The notes under the pieces: generated by a model
The model's input: only the letters and a program-made list of their open reading frames with translations
Told to the model about the DNA's origin: nothing
The model's database searches: none
Part shown: positions 1-6,745 of the stretch, one piece after another
Numbering within the stretch: the stretch's first letter is position 1
How the letters are laid out: each line of letters begins with the position of its first letter
Program-made: the position numbers and the translations under genes
Origin: Streptomyces solicavernae
Lineage (GTDB): Bacteria > Actinomycetota > Actinomycetes > Streptomycetales > Streptomycetaceae
Direction: 5' to 3'
NCBI RefSeq assembly: GCF_029968095.1
Contig: NZ_JASCIR010000002.1
Location: forward strand, 248,001-312,000
Length of the DNA: 64,000 bases

Positions 1-44
1 AGTCGGCCTGAAGTCGGCCTGAAGTCGGCCTGAAGTCGGCCTGA
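1..44. repeat. 11-bp tandem repeat, 4 copies
   Basis: Four exact copies of agtcggcctga stand head to tail at the left edge of the window, so the array may continue outside. It lies just beyond the 3' end of the minus-strand transporter gene. It is one of many short tandem arrays at gene ends in this window. Confidence 0.95.
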
Positions 45-95
45 ACCCGGCCAGAGGGCGGGCATCCACGGCGATCAACCTGGTCGTAGGGATCG

Positions 96-1205
96 TCACC
101 GGCTGAGCCCCGGGCCCCCTCCGCCCGGGCCCGCGCCGTCCGGATCAGTGCCGTCCGGATCAGTGCCCTGGCCGACGCCCCGGTCGACGCCTCGGCCGGA
201 GCCCCGTCCCGGTGTCGGGTCGAGGTAGACCCGGCCGACCGCGGGGAGCAGGGTGCGCAGGCGGGACTCGGCCTCCTCGCAGGCCGACTCGATCTCGGCG
301 GCGGTCGACGCGTCCCGGAAGTCGACCTTCGCGGCGACCAGGATCTCGCGCGGGCCCTGGACGAGGGTGGTGAGTTCCAGGACGTCCTCGACGGGGCCGA
401 CGGCGAGCAGTTCCCGGCGCAGCGCGTCCCGCTTGGCTCGGGGCAGGGCGCGGCCGATGAGGAACTCGGTGTTGGATCGCCCCAGGACCCACGCCACGTA
501 CACGAGCAGCACGCCGATGAGGACCGAGGCGATGCCGTCCCACACGCCGGAGCCCGTGAGCTGGCCGCCGAGGAGGCCGAGGGCGGCGAGGGCGAGTCCG
601 GTGAGGGCCGCTGAGTCCTCCATGACGACGGCCTTCACGGCGGTGTCGGGGGTGTGGCGGAGGTAGTGCCGGACGGGCACGCGCCGGTCCCGCGCCTCGC
701 CCGCGGCCTGCTTGAGGCCGGTGCGCAGCGAGTACGCCTCCAGGGCGAAGGCGACGGCCAGGACGAGGTACGAGAGGAGCGGGTCGCCGGGCTCCTTGCT
801 GTGGGTGAGGGCGTGGATGCCGTCGTACAGGGCGAAGACGCCGCCGCCGACGAACGTGGCGACCGAGGCGAGCAGGGCCCAGATGTAGCGGGCGGGCCCG
901 TAGCCGAGCGGATGGTCCTCGTCGGCGGGCTTCTCGCTGCGGCGCAGGGCGGTGAGCAGCAGGAGCTCGGTGACGGTGTCGGCGACCGAGTGGCCCGCCT
1001 CGGACAGCATGGCGCTGGAGCCGCTGAGGACTCCGGCGACGGCCTTGGCGGCGGCGATGCCGAAGTTGGCGGCGGCCGCGACGACGACGGTGAACGTCGA
1101 CTCGTCGCCCGGCGCCGCACCCCGCCCGGCACCCCGCCCGGCGCCCTGCCCGGCGCCCCGCCCCGCGCCCTGTGCCTCACCCTGTGACTCGTCTCGTGGC
1201 TGCAT
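96..1205 (-). CDS. Cation diffusion facilitator (CDF) family transporter
   Basis: Predicted inner-membrane divalent metal/proton antiporter (369 aa). About six hydrophobic segments lie between residues 39 and 245. The second carries the metal-site pattern GHSVAD (H72, D76) and the fifth carries MEDSAAL (E196, D197), as in the ZnT9/SLC30A9-like CDF branch. A soluble tail of about 100 aa follows. Both ends are unusual: the first 34 residues are a Gly/Ala/Arg repeat (GAGRGAGQ-like), and the last 30 contain a repeated GTDPDG, both encoded by short DNA repeats. The ATG at 1205 has no clear Shine-Dalgarno sequence, so a start closer to residue 36 is possible. It is divergent from the LysR gene at 1340. 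The metal specificity cannot be read from sequence. Confidence 0.88.
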   Translation of the reverse strand: MQPRDESQGEAQGAGRGAGQGAGRGAGRGAAPGDESTFTVVVAAAANFGIAAAKAVAGVLSGSSAMLSEAGHSVADTVTELLLLTALRRSEKPADEDHPLGYGPARYIWALLASVATFVGGGVFALYDGIHALTHSKEPGDPLLSYLVLAVAFALEAYSLRTGLKQAAGEARDRRVPVRHYLRHTPDTAVKAVVMEDSAALTGLALAALGLLGGQLTGSGVWDGIASVLIGVLLVYVAWVLGRSNTEFLIGRALPRAKRDALRRELLAVGPVEDVLELTTLVQGPREILVAAKVDFRDASTAAEIESACEEAESRLRTLLPAVGRVYLDPTPGRGSGRGVDRGVGQGTDPDGTDPDGAGPGGGGPGLSR

Positions 1206-1221
1206 GCGCGGCAGTATGCCC

Positions 1222-1240
1222 GCTACGTATGAGCTACGTA
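1222..1240. promoter_or_regulatory. Candidate operator, two gctacgta boxes
   Basis: Two copies of gctacgta (1222-1229 and 1233-1240), each with a palindromic TACGTA core, are spaced 11 bp apart, one helical turn. They lie in the 134-bp divergent region, 17-35 bp upstream of the CDF start. Binding by the neighbouring LysR protein is an inference. Confidence 0.3.
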
Positions 1241-1339
1241 CGAGATGTCCGAGGCAGGCCGCGGGCCCGTGCCCCGGTGCGGGGGCGAGCGCCGTGCACC
1301 GCCTTTACCTGCGGCTTTCTTTCGCGTATCCATATCCGC

Positions 1340-2272
1340 ATGCTGTTGCGCCAGTTGGAGTACCTGAGTGCCCTGTCACGGGAGGGGCATTTCGGGCGCG
1401 CGGCGGAGGCCTGCCATGTCTCGCAGCCCGCGCTCTCCGCGGGCATCCGCAAGCTGGAGGCCGAGCTGGGCGTGCAGATAGTGCAGCGCGGCCGGCGCTT
1501 CGAGGGCTTCACGCCCGAGGGCAAGCAGGTGCTGGAGTGGGCGCACCGGATGCTCGCCGAGCAGGGCGAGCTGCGGCACGCGCTGGCCAGCATGCGCGGC
1601 GGCCTCTCCGGAGTGCTGCGCATCGGCGCGGTCCCGACGGCGCTCACGATCGCCTCGCAGCTGACCACGCCGCTGCGGGAGAAGCACGAGCGGGTGCGGT
1701 TCGCCCTGGAGTCGATGGCGTCGCGGGAGATCGTCAGCCGCCTCAACGACTTCGAGATCGACGCGGGGATGACCTACGTCGACGGCGAGCCGCTCGGCAA
1801 GGTGCGGGTGGTGCCGCTGTACCGGGAGCGCTACGTGTTCCTCACGCCCGGCGACGGACAGTTCGGCGGGCGGGACGCGCTCGGCTGGGACGAGGCCGCG
1901 CTGGCCCCGCTGTGCATGCTGACGCCGGTGATGCAGAACCGCCGCATCCTCGACGCCTGCTTCGCCGAGGCCGGGGCGCTGGTCAGTCCGGTCGTGGAGA
2001 CCGACACCGTCTCGGCGATCTACGCGCACGTCACGTCCATGCGGCTGTCCAGCGTCATCCCGCACGCCTGGCTGCACAACTACGGCGTACCGGAAGGCAC
2101 CCGCGTACTCCCGCTGCCGCGTCCCACCCGCTCCTGCCACGTCGGCCTCGTCCTCGCCGACCGGGACCCCGAGTCGATGCTGGCCCGCGCCCTGGTGGAG
2201 ACGGCGCGCGAGGTGGACCTGCACGGCGCCCTGGACGACACGCTCCGCCGCCACCTGGGCGCCCGCGTCTGA
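1340..2272 (+). CDS. LysR family transcriptional regulator (first copy)
   Basis: 310-aa LysR-type DNA-binding regulator. It has an N-terminal winged helix-turn-helix (residues 1-60, with AAEACHVSQPALSAGIRKLE as the recognition region) and a substrate-binding-like effector domain from about residue 90. The ATG at 1340 gives the canonical N-terminus MLLRQLEYLS; an upstream in-frame GTG would add 56 unrelated residues. No good ribosome binding site precedes it, so the transcript may be leaderless. It is a clear paralogue of the LysR gene at 2348-3277 (same MLLRQLEYL start and PALS-IRKLE helix) and converges on it. The target may be the divergent CDF gene, itself or the formate dehydrogenase genes. 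Confidence 0.92.
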   Translation: MLLRQLEYLSALSREGHFGRAAEACHVSQPALSAGIRKLEAELGVQIVQRGRRFEGFTPEGKQVLEWAHRMLAEQGELRHALASMRGGLSGVLRIGAVPTALTIASQLTTPLREKHERVRFALESMASREIVSRLNDFEIDAGMTYVDGEPLGKVRVVPLYRERYVFLTPGDGQFGGRDALGWDEAALAPLCMLTPVMQNRRILDACFAEAGALVSPVVETDTVSAIYAHVTSMRLSSVIPHAWLHNYGVPEGTRVLPLPRPTRSCHVGLVLADRDPESMLARALVETAREVDLHGALDDTLRRHLGARV

Positions 2273-2288
2273 CCCGCGAGGACCCGCG

Positions 2289-2354
2289 CCCGCGGCCCGC
2301 CTCCTGCGTGCCCGCGGCCCGCCTCCTGCGTGCCCGCGGCCCGCCTGCTACGTG
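2289..2354. repeat. 22-bp tandem repeat, 3 copies
   Basis: Units at 2289-2310 and 2311-2332 are identical. The third, 2333-2354, differs at two positions, and these create the TAG stop codon of the minus-strand LysR gene at 2348-2350. The array fills the gap between the two convergent LysR genes. Confidence 0.95.
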
Positions 2355-3277
2355 TGCCCCGCCCCGCTCGGCACCAGCTCCAGGGCGGCCGTGACATCCG
2401 TTCTGCGGGCGATGTCCGCGAGCGCCCGGGCGAGTACGGAGCCGGGCTCGCGGGCGGCGACGGCCAGGCCCATCGGCATCGCGTGCGTGGGCCCGGTCAT
2501 CGGCAGGGCACGCATGCCGTGCGGCACGCCGAAGACGTGCAGCCAGGTGTGCGGCACGATGCTGGCCCAGCGGCCGGTCCTGACATGGGCGAACAGCGCG
2601 GCCACCGAGTCCGTCTCGACCCGCGGGGAGACCTCAAGGCCCGCCTCCGCGAACACCTCGTCGAGCACCTGGCGGCCCTGCATCGCCGGGCTGAGCAGGC
2701 ACAGCGGCAGCCGTGCGGCCTGAGGCCAGTCGGCCGTGGCGTGCTCGGCGGAGGCGTCGGCGGCGTCGGTGAGCAGGACGTACCGCTCCTCGTACAGCGG
2801 GATCGTGCGCACGCTGTCCGGAAGTTCCCGGTGCAGGTATGTGATGCCCGCGTCCAGCTCGAAGCCCTGCACCTGCCGGACGACGTCCTCCGCCCGCAGG
2901 TCCGCCGTCACCTCGACGGTCACGAGCGGGTGGGCGGCGCAGAGCGGCGCGGTGAGCTGGGCGACGGCGCCGGAGGCGGTGGGTACGGAGCCGATGCGGA
3001 GGGTGCCGGAGAGGCCGGTGCGCAGGGCGGCGACCTCGCTCTTCATGGCGTCGCGGTCGGCCAGGATGCGCTGCGCCCAGACGACGATGCGTTCGCCCTC
3101 GGGGGTCAGGCCCTCGTACTTCCGGCCGCGCCGGACGAGGGGGACGTCGAACTCCTCCTCCAGCTTGCGGATGGCTTCGGAGAGGGCGGGCTGGGAGACG
3201 TAGCAGGCCTGCGCGGCCCGGGCGAAGTGCCGTTCGCGGGAGAGGACGAGGAGGTATTCGAGTTGACGGAGGAGCAC
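2348..3277 (-). CDS. LysR family transcriptional regulator (second copy)
   Basis: 309-aa LysR regulator: helix-turn-helix in residues 1-60 (AAQACYVSQPALSEAIRKLE) and effector domain from about residue 90. It lies downstream of fdhD on the same strand (79 bp gap filled by a 23-bp tandem repeat), so it may be co-transcribed with fdhF-fdhD and regulate them; that role is inferred from position. It is paralogous to the convergent LysR gene at 1340. Its stop codon lies in a diverged copy of a 22-bp tandem repeat. The ATG at 3277 gives the family's normal MLLRQLEYL start. Confidence 0.92.
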   Translation of the reverse strand: MLLRQLEYLLVLSRERHFARAAQACYVSQPALSEAIRKLEEEFDVPLVRRGRKYEGLTPEGERIVVWAQRILADRDAMKSEVAALRTGLSGTLRIGSVPTASGAVAQLTAPLCAAHPLVTVEVTADLRAEDVVRQVQGFELDAGITYLHRELPDSVRTIPLYEERYVLLTDAADASAEHATADWPQAARLPLCLLSPAMQGRQVLDEVFAEAGLEVSPRVETDSVAALFAHVRTGRWASIVPHTWLHVFGVPHGMRALPMTGPTHAMPMGLAVAAREPGSVLARALADIARRTDVTAALELVPSGAGHT

Positions 3278-3284
3278 GATTCGG

Positions 3285-3399
3285 GTCTACCGGAGGTTGA
3301 AGTACTGGTCTACCGGAGGTTGAGGTACTGGTCTACGGGAGGTTGAGGTACTGGTCTACGGGAGGCTGAGGTACTGGTCTACCGGAGGTACAGGCACTG
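3285..3399. repeat. 23-bp tandem repeat, 5 copies, overlapping the end of fdhD
   Basis: Units at 3285, 3308, 3331, 3354 and 3377, the last one diverged. On the minus strand each unit reads Gln-Tyr-Leu-(Asn/Ser)-Leu-Pro-stop in one frame. Because 23 is not a multiple of 3, the stop falls in a different frame in each copy. The stop codon of fdhD (3356-3358) is inside the fourth unit, so the last residues of FdhD are repeat-encoded. Confidence 0.95.
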
Positions 3400-4276
3400 G
3401 GCTGGCCGAGGGCTGGCCGACCGGCGCGGGCGCGAGCCGTTCGGTGTGCGTGTACACGTTCATGGACGAGCCCCGCAGGAACCCCACCAGCGTCAGACCC
3501 GCCTCGTCCGCCAGGTCCACGGCGAGCGACGAGGGGGCGGAGACGGCGGCGAGCATCGGGATGCCCGCCATCACCGCCTTCTGCACGAGCTCGAACGAGG
3601 CCCGCCCGGAGACCATCAGGACGGTGTCCCGCAGCGGCAGCGCCCCGCCCCGCAGGGCGTGTCCGACGACCTTGTCGACGGCGTTGTGCCGCCCCACGTC
3701 CTCGCGCAGGCAGATCAGCTCCCCGCCGGACGTGAACAGCGCGGCCGCGTGCAGCCCGCCGGTGCTGTCGAACACCCGCTGGGCGGCCCGCAGCTGTTCG
3801 GGGAGCGTGGCCAGGGTCTCGGGCGGGATGCGGAGCGGGTCGTCCGCGACGGCCCAGGTCGTCTGCGTACGGACGGCGTCGAGGCTGGCCTTGCCGCACA
3901 GGCCGCAGGACGACGTGGTGTAGAAGTTCCGCTCCAGGGAGGCGTCCGGTGCGGCCACGCCGGGGGCGAGGGCGACGTCCACGACGTTGTACGTGTTGCC
4001 GCCTCCCCCACTCTCCGAGCGGGAGGTGCCCCCGGCCGTCGCGCCCGCGCAGTACCGGATGCCCGCCACGTCACCGGCGCCGTGGACGACGCCCTCGCCG
4101 ACGAGGAACCCGGCGGCGAGGTCGAAGTCGTGGCCCGGGGTGCGCATGGTGATGGTCAACGGCCTTCCGCCGACGCGGAGTTCCATCGGCTCCTCGACGG
4201 TGAGCGTGTCGGGCCGGGTGGTGCTGCGGCCGTCCCGGATGCGCAGGACGGGCTTGCGCGCGGTCACACGTCCCAT
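3356..4276 (-). CDS. fdhD: Formate dehydrogenase accessory sulfurtransferase FdhD (copy 1)
   Basis: 306-aa FdhD. The family transfers sulfur from the IscS-type desulfurase to the molybdenum cofactor of formate dehydrogenase. Visible signatures are SSCGLCGKAS with the catalytic Cys pair C124/C127, the conserved EDVGRHNAVDK segment and the SGRASFEL and AVSAPSSLA blocks. It overlaps the 3' end of the formate dehydrogenase gene by 13 nt (start 4276, stop 4264), implying translational coupling. Two oddities: a Gly/Ser-rich insertion at about residues 82-93 that is absent from the second FdhD in this window and is encoded by a hairpin-like element (4002-4033), and a C-terminal tail ending in QYLSLP that is encoded by a 23-bp tandem repeat. 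Confidence 0.95.
   Translation of the reverse strand: MGRVTARKPVLRIRDGRSTTRPDTLTVEEPMELRVGGRPLTITMRTPGHDFDLAAGFLVGEGVVHGAGDVAGIRYCAGATAGGTSRSESGGGGNTYNVVDVALAPGVAAPDASLERNFYTTSSCGLCGKASLDAVRTQTTWAVADDPLRIPPETLATLPEQLRAAQRVFDSTGGLHAAALFTSGGELICLREDVGRHNAVDKVVGHALRGGALPLRDTVLMVSGRASFELVQKAVMAGIPMLAAVSAPSSLAVDLADEAGLTLVGFLRGSSMNVYTHTERLAPAPVGQPSASPVPVPPVDQYLSLP
4002..4033. repeat. Hairpin-like intergenic-type element inside fdhD
   Basis: A 32-bp stretch starting cctccccca and ending gaggtgccccc has complementary ends (cctccc/gggagg on the minus strand). It resembles hairpin repeats that recur between streptomycete genes. Here it lies in frame within fdhD and encodes roughly GGTSRSESGGG. The paralogous fdhD at 61388-62266 has only a few residues at this place, which supports insertion. 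Confidence 0.55.
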
Positions 4277-6597
4277 GCCGGGCTCCCTTCCTTCGCGCCC
4301 TGCGGCTCCTCGCCGGCGCGCGCGGGTTCCAGTCGTACGAGAACGCCCTTGGAGGTCGGGCAGTTGCTGATGTCGGCGACGCTGTCCAGGGGGACCAGGA
4401 CGTTGGTCTCGGGGTAGTACGCGGCGGCCGAACCGCGGCTCGCCGGATACGCGACGACGCGGAAACTCTCGGCCCGGCGCTCCCGCCCGTCGTGCCAGAC
4501 GCTCACCAGGTCCACCAAGTCACGGTCGGCCAGGCCCAGTTCGGTCAGGTCGTCGGGGTTGACGAGGACGACGCGGCGGGCGTTGTGGATGCCGCGGTAG
4601 CGGTCGTCGGGCGCGTACCAGACGGTGTTCCACTGGTCGTGCGAGCGCAGCGTCTGCAGCAGCAGATGGCCCTTCGGCACCTGTGGCATCGTGAACGCGT
4701 TGCAGGTGAACTGCGCCTTGCCGCTCGCGGTGCGGAACTCGTACGAGTTCACCGGGTTGGGCAGGGTGAACCCGCCGGGGACGGTGACGCGGGCGTTGAA
4801 GTCCTCGAAGCCGGGGACGACGCGGGATATCCGGTCCCGGATGGTGCCGTAGTCCTGCTCGAACTCCCCCCAGGGCAGGGCGGGTTCGTCGCGGAGCGTG
4901 GCGCGCGCCAGCCGGGAGACGATCGCGACCTCGCTGAGCAGCTCGGGCGAGGCGGGCGGGAGTTTGCCGCGGGAGGCGTGGACCTCGCTCATCGAGTCCT
5001 CGACGGTGATGAACTGCTCGACACCGCTCTGCACATCGCGGTCGCTGCGGCCGAGAGTGGGCAGGATCAGCGCGGTGTCGCCGCACACCGTGTGGGAGCG
5101 GTTCAGCTTCGTGGAGACGTGAGCGGTGAGCCGGCACCCGCGCATCGCCTCCTCGGTGACGGCGCTGTCGGGCGTCGCACGCACGAAGTTGCCCGCCACA
5201 CCCAGGAACACCTTGGCGCGTCCCTCGTGCATGGCGCGGATGCCGTCGACCGCGTCCAGGCCGTGGTGCGCGGGCGGCGTGAACCCGAACTCCTTCTCCA
5301 GGGCGTCCAGGAACGGCTGCGGCATCCGCTCCCACACGCCCATGGTGCGGTCGCCCTGGACGTTGCTGTGTCCGCGTACGGGACACACGCCCGCGCCCGG
5401 GCGGCCGAGGTTGCCGCGTGCGAGGAGGAAGTTGACGATCTCGCGGATGGTGGGCACGCCGTGCTTGTGCTGGGTCACGCCCATCGCCCAACAGACAATG
5501 ATCTTACGGGCGTTGAGGACCCGGTCGAACAGCTCGTCGATCTCCTCGCGCGGCAGCCCGGTCGCCGCCAGGACGTCGTCCCAGGACACCTTGCGGGCCT
5601 GCTCGGCGAACTCGGTGAAGCCGGAGGTGTGGGCGTCGATGAAGGCGTGGTCGAGGACCGAGCCGGGGGCCGCGTCGTCGGCCTCCACCAGCATCCGGTT
5701 CAGGACCTGGAACAGCGCGAGGTCGCCGCCTGCGCGGATGTGCAGGAACTGGTCGGCGATCTGGGTGCCCCGGCCGATGATGCCGCGCGCCTTCTGCGGG
5801 TTCTTGAACCGCATGAGCCCCGCCTCCGGCAGCGTGTTCACGGCCACGACCTGCCCGCCGCCCCGCTTGGTCTCCTCCAGGGCGGACAGCATCCGCGGGT
5901 GGTTGGTGCCCGGGTTCTGGCCCACGACGAACACCAGGTCCGACGCGTGGATGTCGTCCAGGGACACGCTGCCCTTGCCGATGCCCAGGGTCTCGCCGAG
6001 CGCGGAGCCGCTGGACTCGTGGCACATGTTGGAACAGTCGGGGAGGTTGTTGGTGCCGTACGCGCGGGCGAAGAGCTGCAGCAGGAACGCGGCCTCGTTG
6101 TTCAGCCGCCCGGATACGTAGAACAGCGCCTCGTCGGGGGAGTCCAGGCCGTTGAGTTCCCGGGCGAGGAGGGTGAACGCCTCGTCCCAGGCGATCGGCT
6201 CGTAATGCGTGCCGCCCGGCCGTTTCACCATCGGCTCGGTCAGACGGCCCTGCTGGTTCAGCCAGTAGTCGGACATGCCGTCGAGCTCGGCGATCGAGTG
6301 CTCGCGGAAGAACTCCCGGGTGACGCGGCGCGAGGTCGCCTCGTCGTTGATGTGCTTCGCGCCGTTCTCGCAGTACTCGTTCAGGTGCCGCTTGCCCGCG
6401 GGCGGCTCCGGCCAGGCACAGCCCGGGCAGTCGATGCCCTTGGCCTGGTTGATGTTCAGCAACGTCAACGCCGTACGCCGCACCGAGGTCTGGCCCAGCG
6501 AGTACTCAAGCGCGTGCGTCACCGCCGGAAAACCCGTCGCCCATGTCTTCGGCTCGGTCACCCTCAGGTCGTCGACAGGATCCTCATTGCTGCCCAT
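4264..6597 (-). CDS. FdhF/YdeP family molybdopterin oxidoreductase (formate dehydrogenase-like)
   Basis: 777-aa cytoplasmic molybdopterin (bis-MGD) oxidoreductase of the FdhF/YdeP type, predicted to oxidise formate or a related small substrate. Near the N-terminus is GIDCPGCAWPEP (C57, C60) with a further Cys at 76, a candidate iron-sulfur site. The segment PDCSNMCHESS holds C188 and C192; the latter is the likely Mo-ligating Cys. There is no selenocysteine. GQNPGTNHPR and the C-terminal molybdopterin-binding region (about 640-777) follow. The ATG at 6597 is chosen because it follows a GGAAAG motif and matches the usual N-terminus; an upstream in-frame start would add 36 unlikely residues. 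It overlaps fdhD by 13 nt and lies 148 bp after the NDH-2 gene. The true substrate is unproven, since E. coli YdeP is linked to acid resistance rather than formate use. Confidence 0.93.
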   Translation of the reverse strand: MGSNEDPVDDLRVTEPKTWATGFPAVTHALEYSLGQTSVRRTALTLLNINQAKGIDCPGCAWPEPPAGKRHLNEYCENGAKHINDEATSRRVTREFFREHSIAELDGMSDYWLNQQGRLTEPMVKRPGGTHYEPIAWDEAFTLLARELNGLDSPDEALFYVSGRLNNEAAFLLQLFARAYGTNNLPDCSNMCHESSGSALGETLGIGKGSVSLDDIHASDLVFVVGQNPGTNHPRMLSALEETKRGGGQVVAVNTLPEAGLMRFKNPQKARGIIGRGTQIADQFLHIRAGGDLALFQVLNRMLVEADDAAPGSVLDHAFIDAHTSGFTEFAEQARKVSWDDVLAATGLPREEIDELFDRVLNARKIIVCWAMGVTQHKHGVPTIREIVNFLLARGNLGRPGAGVCPVRGHSNVQGDRTMGVWERMPQPFLDALEKEFGFTPPAHHGLDAVDGIRAMHEGRAKVFLGVAGNFVRATPDSAVTEEAMRGCRLTAHVSTKLNRSHTVCGDTALILPTLGRSDRDVQSGVEQFITVEDSMSEVHASRGKLPPASPELLSEVAIVSRLARATLRDEPALPWGEFEQDYGTIRDRISRVVPGFEDFNARVTVPGGFTLPNPVNSYEFRTASGKAQFTCNAFTMPQVPKGHLLLQTLRSHDQWNTVWYAPDDRYRGIHNARRVVLVNPDDLTELGLADRDLVDLVSVWHDGRERRAESFRVVAYPASRGSAAAYYPETNVLVPLDSVADISNCPTSKGVLVRLEPARAGEEPQGAKEGSPAWDV

Positions 6598-6660
6598 TTT
6601 CCGTACTGCCTTTCCCCTGACCTTCGCTGCGGAGAAAGCTTCCGCCCGCCGTCCGCGGCG

Positions 6661-6709
6661 TGTCAAAGAGGGACTTTCGATGGGCCGATAGGCGCCGCTT
6701 ATCAAGCGG
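6661..6709 (-). promoter_or_regulatory. Candidate promoter/operator for the fdhF-fdhD genes
   Basis: On the minus strand there is a perfect TTGACA (6666-6661) upstream of the fdhF start. A perfect inverted repeat (ccgctt-atc-aagcgg on the plus strand, 6695-6709) lies just upstream of it. No good -10 hexamer is visible at 16-19 bp. The small hairpin could also attenuate readthrough from the NDH-2 gene. Confidence 0.3.
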
Positions 6710-6745
6710 TGCGGAGGGAATTCCCGGAATGCGGAGCGGACCTTC

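Noticed and set aside
40-106. Possible 3' end of a plus-strand gene (INLVVGIVTG-stop)
   Set aside because: An in-frame stop lies at 20-22 within the 11-bp repeat, leaving fewer than 30 codons and no start; support is insufficient.
3285-3399. CRISPR-like regular repeats
   Set aside because: The units are directly tandem with no spacers, and no cas genes are near. The same holds for all other arrays in the window.
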